A stretch of 27,749 bases of DNA from positions 1 to 27,749 of the forward strand of contig JBGUKB010000024.1 of the NCBI GenBank assembly GCA_045114235.1, in the 5' to 3' direction. The stretch comes from UBA1732 sp045114235 (GTDB taxonomy: Bacteria; Verrucomicrobiota; Lentisphaeria; Victivallales; UBA1829). Positions 1 to 6,214 of this stretch are shown here, one piece after another. How positions within the stretch are numbered: the stretch's first letter is position 1; each line of letters opens with the position of its first letter. The notes under the pieces were generated by a model that saw only the letters and a list, made by a program, of their open reading frames with translations, ran no database searches and had not been told where the DNA came from. The position numbers and the translations under genes were made by a program.

Positions 1-419
1 CCGTCGCCGCCGCCCCAGTTGAAGTTGCCTTCGGAGCGTTCGACGCTTTCCCACTTCATGGCGTTGTCGGCCACGACGCGGTTGAAATGCTTGCCGGCGA
101 GGTCGCCGAGGAAGGAGCCGGGCTGGGTGAAGCCGCCGAGCGCGACGCCGCAGAGGAAGTCGTCTTTGAAGATTTCGCGGAGCGCGGGCTCGTCGCCGAG
201 CTCCTGCTGCTGGCCCTGGCCGCCGCCGAAGCCGCCGAAGCCGCCGCCGAAACCGCCGAAGCCGCCGCCGAAGCCGCCGGGCATTCCGCCGCCGAAGCCG
301 CCGCCGAAGCCGCCGCCGGGCATTCCGCCGCCCTGGGGGAACTGGGCAAGAGCGATAAAGGCGGGCAGCGCGGCCAGCGCCGCTGCGATGATGAGGGGGG
401 AACCTGAGCGTTTTTTCAT
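1..419 (-). CDS. GH10 endo-1,4-beta-xylanase, N-terminal part (cut by window edge)
   Basis: Visible are 139 residues from an ATG at 419; the rest lies left of the window. Residues 1-25 form a signal peptide (MKKR, hydrophobic core, ALA cleavage motif). Residues 29-69 are a low-complexity segment of GGF, GGG and GGMPGG units. From about residue 75 the sequence matches the start of a GH10 catalytic barrel: a REIFKDDF segment, then VVADNAMKWESVERSEGNFN at 115-134, the family's conserved 'EN-MKWE..E...G.F.F' region. GH10 enzymes cut internal beta-1,4 bonds of xylan, so a secreted xylanase is expected. The catalytic glutamates are outside the window and cannot be checked. An AAGGAT ribosome site lies 8 nt before the ATG. 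The gene diverges from the esterase at 812 and fits functionally with the GH67 gene at 20538-22655. A Gly-rich segment between signal peptide and catalytic domain is unusual. Confidence 0.85.
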   Translation of the reverse strand, partial: MKKRSGSPLIIAAALAALPAFIALAQFPQGGGMPGGGFGGGFGGGMPGGFGGGFGGFGGGFGGFGGGQGQQQELGDEPALREIFKDDFLCGVALGGFTQPGSFLGDLAGKHFNRVVADNAMKWESVERSEGNFNWGGGD

Positions 420-496
420 GCTGGTGATCCTTATGGGCGGAGTGAACCGCCATGTGTTTTGGGGTTGATGAAAAAAGAGTGTATAATTTATTGTTC

Positions 497-525
497 ATAA
501 TATACATGCGCGAGCTGGATTTCAA
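497..525 (-). promoter_or_regulatory. Putative promoter of the GH10 gene
   Basis: On the minus strand, TTGAAA (525-520) is followed by 17 nt and TATTAT (502-497). An overlapping TATATT (504-499) gives a 15-nt spacer. The element would start transcription about 70 nt before the xylanase ATG. The match is by eye and the exact -10 is ambiguous. Confidence 0.5.
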
Positions 526-690
526 ATGGAAATAAAGGCAAAAAACATGTAGTATTTATTAATTCGGAATAACCGGAAAGAATCGGGAGAGATGACGCTG
601 GCGAGGCGGGAGGAGATCAAAAGAAACGTTCGCGGATGTGTTAAATCATAAAAATATCACAAAATTTAGCTGTTAACAGGTCTTTCGCTA

Positions 691-719
691 TTGACTTTTT
701 CCGTTCTTCGCAGTATGTT
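691..719 (+). promoter_or_regulatory. Putative promoter of the esterase lipoprotein gene
   Basis: TTGACT (691-696), a 17-nt spacer and TATGTT (714-719) give a good housekeeping-type promoter. Transcription from about 726 would give a leader of roughly 86 nt that includes the hairpin at 738-771. Confidence 0.55.
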
Positions 720-737
720 ATCGCATCAAATCGGATC

Positions 738-771
738 TTTCCCGGCATTCCCCCTCAAACGTGCCGGGAAA
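738..771 (+). promoter_or_regulatory. Perfect 10-bp hairpin in the esterase 5' leader
   Basis: TTTCCCGGCA (738-747) pairs perfectly with TGCCGGGAAA (762-771) across a 14-nt loop. It lies between the promoter and the ribosome site (GGAGG, 800-804) of the esterase gene. No T-run follows, so it is not an ordinary intrinsic terminator. It may stabilise the transcript 5' end or act as an operator. The pairing is seen directly; the role is inferred. Confidence 0.5.
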
Positions 772-811
772 CAGGCAAAAACACAATCAATCTTTTCATG
801 GAGGAACCATC

Positions 812-1984
812 ATGAAAAAAAGCATCTGCGTGCTCGGCTGCGCCATGATCGGCGTGCTGGCAGCATGCTCGTCCGACTCCGCCTACAAACCGGCCGATCC
901 GGCACTCGTGGCCGCCGCGGAAGCCGCGGTCATCACTGAGAGCGAGCCCGTGTCCGCTCAGATCCAGCAGCAGTTCGCCAGAGAACTGCGCATCCTGAAC
1001 GACAACAACATGAAGCGGGAGACCATCAAGGACGCGGACGGCAGCATGTGGTACTGCCAGGGCGTCTACAATGAGGACCAGCCCGGCAAGCCCGCCATCC
1101 TCGTCTTCCTGCACGGCATCGGCGAACGCGGCGACGAGAACCTCGCCTCCATCCGCCTGGCAGTCCCCGACATCGTGAAGCAGATCAAGGACGCCAAGCA
1201 GAAAGTCGTCCTGCTCGCGCCCGAATGCCCGAGCAGCCAGCTCTGGGCTCCGCTCCATCGCGGCGGCGCAGGTGCGAAGCTGACCGAGAAGCCTGCGCAA
1301 GCGCTCGGCCTGGTCCCCGTCCTCATCCAGAAGAAGATCGAGGAATTCGACGCAGATCCCGACCGCGTCTACATCACGGGCCTCTCCATGGGCGGCTACG
1401 GCACGTGGGACCTCATTTCCCGTTACGGCACCGACCTCTTCGCGGCCGCGATGCCCTGCTGCGGCGGAGGCGATCCCGCGCAGGCCGAAGCGAAGCTGAA
1501 AGACCTCCCGATCTGGATCTTCCATGGCGGAGCCGATCCGACCGTGCCCGTGATGCTTTCCCGCCGCATGTATGCCGCGCTGAAGGAAGCCGGCAACGAC
1601 GACGTGTTCTACAAGGAATATCCCGGCGTGCAGCACGACTGCTGGACGCGGACCTATCAGGACCCCGAATCCTGGAAGTGGCTCTTCTCGCAGAAGCGTG
1701 GCGTCAAGTCCGACGTCCGCCCGGAACAGGGCGAGGTCGTGAATGTCACGCAGGAAGAGTTTGAATCCGCGGGCGGCTTCGGCGGCGGTCGCGGCGGCCG
1801 CGGTCAGGGCCAAGGCGGTCGTGGGGGGCAAGGTCAGGGCATGGGCCAGGGCCAGCGTCAGCAGGGCCAGAGCGGCTTCGGCGGTGGCCAGGGCATGGGT
1901 CAGGGCCAGCGTCAGCAGGGCCAGGGCGGCCAGCGTGGTCAGCGTCAGCGCGGCCAGGGCGGCCAGCGTCCGGCAAACAACTGA
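812..1984 (+). CDS. Secreted alpha/beta-hydrolase (CE1-like esterase) lipoprotein with RGG/QG-rich tail
   Basis: The protein has 390 residues. The start at 812 is set by GGAGG (800-804) and by the signal peptide it opens, which ends in lipobox LAAC with Cys19. The hydrolase domain spans about residues 70-300: oxyanion-region motif FLHGIGERGDEN (99-110), nucleophile elbow GLSMGGYG with Ser192, Asp242 in HGGADPTVPV, and His275 in GVQHDCW, a complete Ser-Asp-His triad. This pattern is typical of the predicted peptidase/esterase group (COG4099-like) that includes feruloyl and acetyl xylan esterases. Beside a xylanase, an esterase that strips side groups from xylan is the best guess, but substrate cannot be read from sequence. 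Residues 321-388 are almost only Gly, Gln and Arg, with the 12-mer QGMGQGQRQQGQ present twice. A terminator follows at 2013. Confidence 0.85.
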   Translation: MKKSICVLGCAMIGVLAACSSDSAYKPADPALVAAAEAAVITESEPVSAQIQQQFARELRILNDNNMKRETIKDADGSMWYCQGVYNEDQPGKPAILVFLHGIGERGDENLASIRLAVPDIVKQIKDAKQKVVLLAPECPSSQLWAPLHRGGAGAKLTEKPAQALGLVPVLIQKKIEEFDADPDRVYITGLSMGGYGTWDLISRYGTDLFAAAMPCCGGGDPAQAEAKLKDLPIWIFHGGADPTVPVMLSRRMYAALKEAGNDDVFYKEYPGVQHDCWTRTYQDPESWKWLFSQKRGVKSDVRPEQGEVVNVTQEEFESAGGFGGGRGGRGQGQGGRGGQGQGMGQGQRQQGQSGFGGGQGMGQGQRQQGQGGQRGQRQRGQGGQRPANN

Positions 1985-2012
1985 TCCCGGCCCGTTCAGG
2001 CTTTTTGAATTC

Positions 2013-2048
2013 AATCCCGCTCCGGCCTTGAACCGGGGCGGGATTTTT
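2013..2048 (+). terminator. Intrinsic terminator after the esterase gene
   Basis: An ATCCCGC...GCGGGAT stem with inner CCGG/CCGG pairing is followed by TTTTT, about 30 nt after the esterase stop codon. Confidence 0.75.
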
Positions 2049-2126
2049 GTCAAATGGCTGTGTTGTCCCGAGGAACGTCTTGTGAGGCGAAAACGTCCGG
2101 AATCGCGTTTTTTTTCGTTTTCCGGC

Positions 2127-2154
2127 TTGTTTTTCCCGGAAAAGGCAATATATT
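2127..2154 (+). promoter_or_regulatory. Putative promoter of the ferredoxin gene
   Basis: TTGTTT (2127-2132), 16 nt, then TATATT (2149-2154). The expected start near 2161 gives a short leader containing CCCTAACCCTAA just before the ribosome site. Confidence 0.55.
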
Positions 2155-2197
2155 AACACTAGCCTTTTCACCCTAACCCTAAACAAGGAGTACTACA

Positions 2198-2371
2198 ATG
2201 GCTGCAAAAGTCGATAAGAGCAAATGCGCCGGCTGCGAATCCTGCGTCGGAGCCTGCCCCGTCAACGCGATTTCCATGAAGGACGGCGCTGCCGAAGTCA
2301 ACGAAGCCGATTGCGTCGGCTGCGGCGCCTGCGCTGGCGAATGCCCCTGCGAAGCGATCACGGTTGAGTAA
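2198..2371 (+). CDS. Small 2[4Fe-4S] ferredoxin
   Basis: This 57-residue protein has two classic cluster motifs, CAGCESCVGACP (10-21) and CVGCGACAGECP (39-50), each CxxCxxCxxxCP. The two halves are related, as in clostridial-type ferredoxins of 55-60 residues. It is a soluble low-potential electron carrier of anaerobic metabolism; partner enzymes such as pyruvate:ferredoxin oxidoreductase or hydrogenases are not in the window. AAGGAG (2185-2190) lies 7 nt before the ATG. The gene is a single-gene unit with promoter at 2127 and terminator at 2400, which suggests strong constitutive expression. Its presence supports an anaerobic host. Confidence 0.95.
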   Translation: MAAKVDKSKCAGCESCVGACPVNAISMKDGAAEVNEADCVGCGACAGECPCEAITVE

Positions 2372-2399
2372 TCATCCATCGCTTTTGCGTAAGAAAAAG

Positions 2400-2424
2400 C
2401 CCGGCTGAACGGCCGGGTTTTTTT
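2400..2424 (+). terminator. Intrinsic terminator of the ferredoxin gene
   Basis: Stem CCCGGC (2400-2405) / GCCGGG (2412-2417) with a 6-nt loop, followed by seven T. Confidence 0.85.
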
Positions 2425-2440
2425 GTGCCCGGACGCTGGA

Positions 2441-2468
2441 CGGTCCGAGGCGGACGGTCCGAGGCGGA
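2441..2468. repeat. Exact 14-bp tandem duplication
   Basis: CGGTCCGAGGCGGA occurs twice in direct succession (2441-2454, 2455-2468) between two terminators. It looks like a small slippage or duplication event; no function is evident. Confidence 0.8.
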
Positions 2469-2504
2469 AATGAACAGATGTAATAACTTTCCGCGGATCG
2501 TGAT

Positions 2505-2534
2505 AAAAAAAAGACGCCCCGTCGCCGGGGCGTC
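2505..2534 (-). terminator. Intrinsic terminator of the 57-residue basic protein gene
   Basis: On the minus strand, a 9-bp stem GACGCCCCG/CGGGGCGTC with a 4-nt loop (2534-2513) is followed by eight T (2512-2505). It lies about 20 nt after the stop codon of the gene at 2556-2729. Confidence 0.9.
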
Positions 2535-2555
2535 CCGCAAAAAGGAATCAGAGAA

Positions 2556-2729
2556 TCATTTGAATTTGTCCCAGTCTTCCTTCTTGACGAAGGCGGTCAG
2601 GGAACGACCATCTTTCGTCACAGCCTTGAAGGCGTAGCGGGTGCGGGTGCCTTTGCCGAATTTGACCGCTTTGGTGACTTCGGCTTGGACTTTCTTCTTC
2701 ATCTTGACGTCGTAGAAATTGTGTTTCAT
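2556..2729 (-). CDS. Small basic protein of unknown function (57 aa)
   Basis: An ATG at 2729 opens a 57-residue frame ending in TGA at 2558-2556. GGAGGAG lies a few nt upstream, and near-consensus promoter and terminator flank it, so it is a real and probably strongly expressed gene. The protein is rich in Lys (about 14) and begins MKHNFYDVKMKKKVQAEV; the C-terminal half contains YAFKAVTKDGRSLTAFVKKE. The alternating hydrophobic pattern suggests a small beta-rich fold with a basic face. Size, charge and the expression signals would suit a nucleic-acid or ribosome-associated protein, but no family was recognised and no cysteine motif is present. Confidence 0.8.
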   Translation of the reverse strand: MKHNFYDVKMKKKVQAEVTKAVKFGKGTRTRYAFKAVTKDGRSLTAFVKKEDWDKFK

Positions 2730-3151
2730 GGACACTCCTCCAGGTTAAGGGTTAGCTCAATATACCTCGTCAGTTGAGCATTGTCAAGTGGAAAAACGAA
2801 AAAAAATGCGATTTTCTTTAAAAAAAGTCGATTTTCGCGGAAATATGGCGCATTTTCAACGTTTTTTCGGACAAGAAAGGGTTGTCCCGACGCCCTGTTT
2901 TTTCCGATGTCACGATGCGATCGCGGCGATCCGTCTTTTTTTCGATGGGAAACGGGATGGGACACTTCTTTGATTTAAGCTCGACTTTGTGATGTGTTGA
3001 GCTTAATTTAACGTGCGTCTGGCTTGATGGCGACAAAAATGAGCTCGGGATGCGTGTGTTTCGAGCTCGCATGAGGTGCGGAAACGATGACGGCCGCCGG
3101 GCTTGATTGAGCTCGGCAGCCGTCTTGCTTGACTTCCAAATGTCGGCAAGC
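2730..3151. other. Intergenic stretch without recognised gene
   Basis: The 422 nt hold the minus promoter at 2759-2787, an A/T-rich block (about 2795-2870) with CGATTTTC twice, and the AGCTC repeat cluster from 2975 on. A 61-codon plus-strand frame at 2788-2973 has no ribosome site and no family resemblance. No RNA gene was recognised. Confidence 0.6.
2759..2787 (-). promoter_or_regulatory. Near-consensus promoter of the 57-aa protein gene
   Basis: TTGACA (2787-2782), 17-nt spacer, TATATT (2764-2759) on the minus strand: a perfect -35, optimal spacing and a 5/6 -10. The leader between promoter and ribosome site contains TAACCCTTAACC, similar to the leader of the ferredoxin gene. Confidence 0.85.
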
Positions 3152-3167
3152 TCAGTTTTGAGCTTGC
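2975..3167. repeat. Cluster of AGCTC inverted repeats
   Basis: Seven AGCT-centred words (AAGCTC, GAGCTC or GAGCTT) lie within 190 bp. Two form clear hairpins: TTAAGCTC (2975-2982) with GAGCTTAA (2999-3006), and GCAAGCTCA (3146-3154) with TGAGCTTGC (3159-3167). The second overlaps the stop codon of the glycosyltransferase gene. Further GAGCTC words are at 3041, 3063 and 3109. No T-run follows on the minus strand, so termination is not proven. Confidence 0.55.
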
Positions 3168-4672
3168 GCCGGAATGCCGTTCTGGCTGCCCTCGCGAGGC
3201 GGGATCACCACGAAGAAGATGTTGCGGTTCTTTTCTTTGCCGTACGGAGCCTTGTAGGGGAAGAGGAATCGTTCGGCATTCTTTTTGAGCTCGTTGACGT
3301 CCAGTTTGAGCGCGTCCGCCAGCTGGGCCGCATCCTCCTCTTCCATGTAGATGCCGAGTGCGCCGTCACGGTCCAGAATCGAACGGAACCTGAACTCGTC
3401 GTACGGGTCTTCGAACGAGCCCGCATAGGGATGGTGCGGCAGATACTGCATGACGCATCCGGCATACCACATGTCACCGAACGCGAGCTGAACGTCGCGT
3501 CCGGTCCGGTCCCGGTAGAATTCCTGGGCGGACGCGGCGAACGCGCGCGCGTTGAAATGCCCGCGGTTGCGCGTCTTCGTGAACCAGTAGAAGACGTCGA
3601 ACACCTGCACGAGGACGAAAAGCGCCATGAGCGTGAAGAAGAGCTTTTTGAACTCGTGGAAAGAGATGTCGTCCTTCCAGAACGCCATCAGGAAAAACCC
3701 CGTGACGAAATAGACCGGATACGCCCACATCGAGTCGATCATCATGCCCGTGCCCGCCATCAGCGTCAGGACCGCGATCGGCGTGAACTGGACGAACAGG
3801 GCGAGGCGCGCCGCGACGGGATCGGACGGATGCAGATCGCGCATGCGGAATTTGAGCAGGGATTGAACAGGGCGGTCCATCGTGATCCATAGCAGAAGCA
3901 GCGGCATCGCGAACGGGTACAGGTTTTCGCCCAGCATCGTCAGGAAATTGGTGACCGGGTTCAGTTTCTCCTCGGACACGCGGTCCGTGATGTACGTGAA
4001 CGGCAGAAAATCGTTCTGCACCAGCCAGACGATGTACGGGGCGAGCACGAGCAGGAAGGCGGCGAACGCGGCGTACGGGCCCGGACGCCGGAAGAATCTG
4101 CGCGTGTCGCGTCCGGTCACGATGAACAGGAACAGCGCGAACAGGAGCACGAATCCGAAGAACTTGCTGAGCACGGAGAGCGCGGACACGACGCCGAACA
4201 GGATCCAGTCGGTCATGCGGTCGTATTTCACCCCCCGGCAGCAGTAGAACGTCATCATGGGCCAGAGCGCCATGTGCGGCAGGTTCACGTTGAACTTGGC
4301 CGAGTCGAACGAGTAGAATATGATCGTGCTCAGGAGTATGACGGAGAAAACGGCCTTTTCCGTGCTGAAAAACTCTTTTCCCAGGCGGTACATGTACACG
4401 AACCCGATGACCAGCATCGTCTGGCTCAGCAGGTACATCGCGAAATCCGAGTGCGCGAAGACGACCGTGAAAATGCCCGCCAGCCACGCCGCCAGCGGCG
4501 GATGCTTCGCATTGCCCATGGAGAACGGGTGGCTCCACATGATGGTCTCGATCGTGTCGAGCGGGAGGACCGTGTAGAAGACGGAGGGGATGACGGTCAG
4601 GAGGATCAGCCAGATGGCGCAGAAGGCGAAAAGATAGCGCAGAAGGCGTTTGTCGTGGTCGTTTGTGTTCAT
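3152..4672 (-). CDS. GT39/ArnT-like membrane glycosyltransferase
   Basis: This 506-residue polytopic membrane protein has about ten hydrophobic segments in the first 370 residues and a soluble C-terminal domain. The layout is that of the PMT/ArnT superfamily (GT39/GT83, PMT_2), which moves a sugar from a polyprenyl-phosphate donor onto protein or lipid at the outer face of the membrane. Near the N-terminus, PLDTIETIMW carries the acidic Asp/Glu residues of the first periplasmic loop, and KHPPLAAWL is the family's K-x-PPL motif. It is the last gene of the envelope operon, 30 nt after murE, and has no obvious ribosome site, so it may depend on readthrough from murE. Its acceptor is unknown. The upstream UDP-xylose synthase suggests a nucleotide-sugar link, but family members use lipid-linked donors. 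Confidence 0.8.
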   Translation of the reverse strand: MNTNDHDKRLLRYLFAFCAIWLILLTVIPSVFYTVLPLDTIETIMWSHPFSMGNAKHPPLAAWLAGIFTVVFAHSDFAMYLLSQTMLVIGFVYMYRLGKEFFSTEKAVFSVILLSTIIFYSFDSAKFNVNLPHMALWPMMTFYCCRGVKYDRMTDWILFGVVSALSVLSKFFGFVLLFALFLFIVTGRDTRRFFRRPGPYAAFAAFLLVLAPYIVWLVQNDFLPFTYITDRVSEEKLNPVTNFLTMLGENLYPFAMPLLLLWITMDRPVQSLLKFRMRDLHPSDPVAARLALFVQFTPIAVLTLMAGTGMMIDSMWAYPVYFVTGFFLMAFWKDDISFHEFKKLFFTLMALFVLVQVFDVFYWFTKTRNRGHFNARAFAASAQEFYRDRTGRDVQLAFGDMWYAGCVMQYLPHHPYAGSFEDPYDEFRFRSILDRDGALGIYMEEEDAAQLADALKLDVNELKKNAERFLFPYKAPYGKEKNRNIFFVVIPPREGSQNGIPAQAQN

Positions 4673-4702
4673 AAGGAGACAGGTTTTCTCAAAAGTCGGG
4701 GA

Positions 4703-6214
4703 TCAGGGACGGAAAGGATTCAGTGTTTCGATGTCGGAAAAGTGATGCTTGCCCTCGCGCGTTTCCTGCGAGGTCTCGTGGCCCTTGCCCGCCACAAGCA
4801 GGATGTCGCCCGGATGCGCTTCCTTTACGGCAAGCTCAATCGCTTTTGCGCGGTCCGGTTCCACGAGGTATTGCGTCCCCGCAGGGATGCCGGATTCGAT
4901 CTCGCGGATGATGTCCATCGGGTCCTCGGACCGCGGATTGTCGCTTGTCAGAACCGCGAGGTCGGCGAGACGTGCGGCCGCAGCCCCCATTCTGGGGCGT
5001 TTCGTGCGGTCCCGGTCGCCGCCGCACCCGAAGACTGCGATCAGGCGTCCGCCCGCCGTCAGAACCTCCCGCAGGCTGCTTAAAACGCGTTCCAGCGCGT
5101 CGTCCGTATGGGCATAGTCCACAAAGGCGGTCGCGCCGCAGGCAAGCGGGACGGACTGGAGACGTCCGGGCACATGCGGCATGCGTGCAGAGGCCTCCAG
5201 CAGTGCGTCAAACGGAAGCCCGGTCCCGTACGCCATGCAGAGCGCGGCCAGGCAATTCGCGGCGTTGAACGCGCCGGGCAACGGCAGGCGCAGGGACGCA
5301 TCGCGTCCGTCCAGCGTAAATTCGAGTTCGGAAAACGCCGGATTCAGGCGCAGTTTCCGCAGGAAACAGAAAGCGTCAGTACGACCCGTGAAGGAAACGG
5401 GCAGGATGCGGAGTCCGGGGCGTTCGCGATTCAGCTCGGAAACGAGGCGTGCGCCCGCCGGATCGTCGGTGTTGACGACCGCCGGGGCGTCGTCCGCGAG
5501 CAGTTCGCGGAAAAGGATCTTCTTCGCCCGGTAGTAGTTCTCCATCGTGCCGTGGTAGTCCAGATGGTCGCCCGTGAGGTTCGTGAAGGCGGCCGAGGCG
5601 AACTTGAGTGTGCCGGAGCGGTGCTGGTGCAGGCCGTGGCTGGAGCTCTCCATGACCGCGTCCGTGACGCCGTTGGACTTCATCGTGGCGAACATCTCCT
5701 GAAGCGTGAACGCGTCGGGCGTGGTGTGCTCGGATGGCTCCGGCCCCGCGCCGAGGTCGCAGCAGACGGTCGAGACCAGCGCGGTCTTCGAGCCCGGTTT
5801 GACCGTGTCGAGGTAATGCCGCATGAAATACGCGGTCGAGGTCTTGCCGTTGGTTCCGGTCACCGTATGCACGCGGAAGGCGTCCGAGGGACGCCGGAAG
5901 AACGTTTCGCAGACGACCGACCACGCGAAATAGGAGTCGGAGACGCGCAGGACGGGCATGCCGGAGGGCAGGGGACCGCCGTAGTCCGCCGCGACGACGA
6001 GCGCGGACGCGCCTTTCTGAACGGCGTCGGGGAGAAACCTGTGTCCGTCCGCCTTCACGCCCCGGATCGCGAGGAAGAGCGTGCCGGGCACGACCTTCGA
6101 CGAATTGTTCGCGACCGCGGAAATGACCGAATCCGAGGCGGGATCGAACGGAGCGGCCAGCAGAGGTTTCAGGGCTTCGGAGAAAGCCGACAGGGGAAGC
6201 GGCTGCATGTTCAT
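4703..6214 (-). CDS. murE: UDP-MurNAc-tripeptide synthetase, meso-DAP adding
   Basis: This 503-residue Mur ligase adds meso-diaminopimelate to UDP-MurNAc-L-Ala-D-Glu in the cytoplasm. Seen directly: ATP loop TGTNGKTSTA (119-128), YHGTMENYYRAK with the Lys231 that family members carbamylate, VFGCGGDRDRTKRPRMG (394-410), and DNPR (425-428), the motif that marks meso-DAP rather than lysine specificity. So the peptidoglycan is probably of the A1gamma (DAP) type. The ATG at 6214 overlaps the murF stop codon as ATGA; a second ATG lies two codons further in. The gene is fourth in the operon and full length for the family. Confidence 0.97.
   Translation of the reverse strand: MNMQPLPLSAFSEALKPLLAAPFDPASDSVISAVANNSSKVVPGTLFLAIRGVKADGHRFLPDAVQKGASALVVAADYGGPLPSGMPVLRVSDSYFAWSVVCETFFRRPSDAFRVHTVTGTNGKTSTAYFMRHYLDTVKPGSKTALVSTVCCDLGAGPEPSEHTTPDAFTLQEMFATMKSNGVTDAVMESSSHGLHQHRSGTLKFASAAFTNLTGDHLDYHGTMENYYRAKKILFRELLADDAPAVVNTDDPAGARLVSELNRERPGLRILPVSFTGRTDAFCFLRKLRLNPAFSELEFTLDGRDASLRLPLPGAFNAANCLAALCMAYGTGLPFDALLEASARMPHVPGRLQSVPLACGATAFVDYAHTDDALERVLSSLREVLTAGGRLIAVFGCGGDRDRTKRPRMGAAAARLADLAVLTSDNPRSEDPMDIIREIESGIPAGTQYLVEPDRAKAIELAVKEAHPGDILLVAGKGHETSQETREGKHHFSDIETLNPFRP

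Larger units (their letters stand above)
420..811. other. Divergent intergenic region, xylanase/esterase
   Basis: This AT-rich 392-nt stretch separates two divergent secreted-enzyme genes. It holds a minus promoter (497-525), a plus promoter (691-719) and a leader hairpin (738-771). No ORF with a plausible ribosome site and no RNA gene was recognised between 526 and 690. A binding site for a xylan-responsive regulator could lie here, but none is identifiable by eye. Confidence 0.6.

Noticed and set aside
19..468. Pro-rich open frames on the plus strand at the left edge
   Set aside because: They are antisense shadows of the GGF-repeat coding region of the xylanase; no ribosome site and only low-complexity translation.
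420..811. tRNA or riboswitch in the divergent gap
   Set aside because: No cloverleaf, conserved T-loop sequence or known aptamer core found on reading both strands.
755..2053. Long minus-strand open frame of 432 codons opposite the esterase
   Set aside because: GC-skewed shadow of the esterase gene; composition is Ala/Leu/Arg without motifs, whereas the plus frame has a full catalytic triad and lipobox.
2171..2182. CCCTAACCCTAA as a telomere-like or origin element
   Set aside because: Only two units, inside a gene leader; treated as a leader motif.
2788..2973. Small plus-strand frame in the AT-rich gap
   Set aside because: No ribosome site, phase disagreement with an overlapping frame, no conserved-looking pattern.
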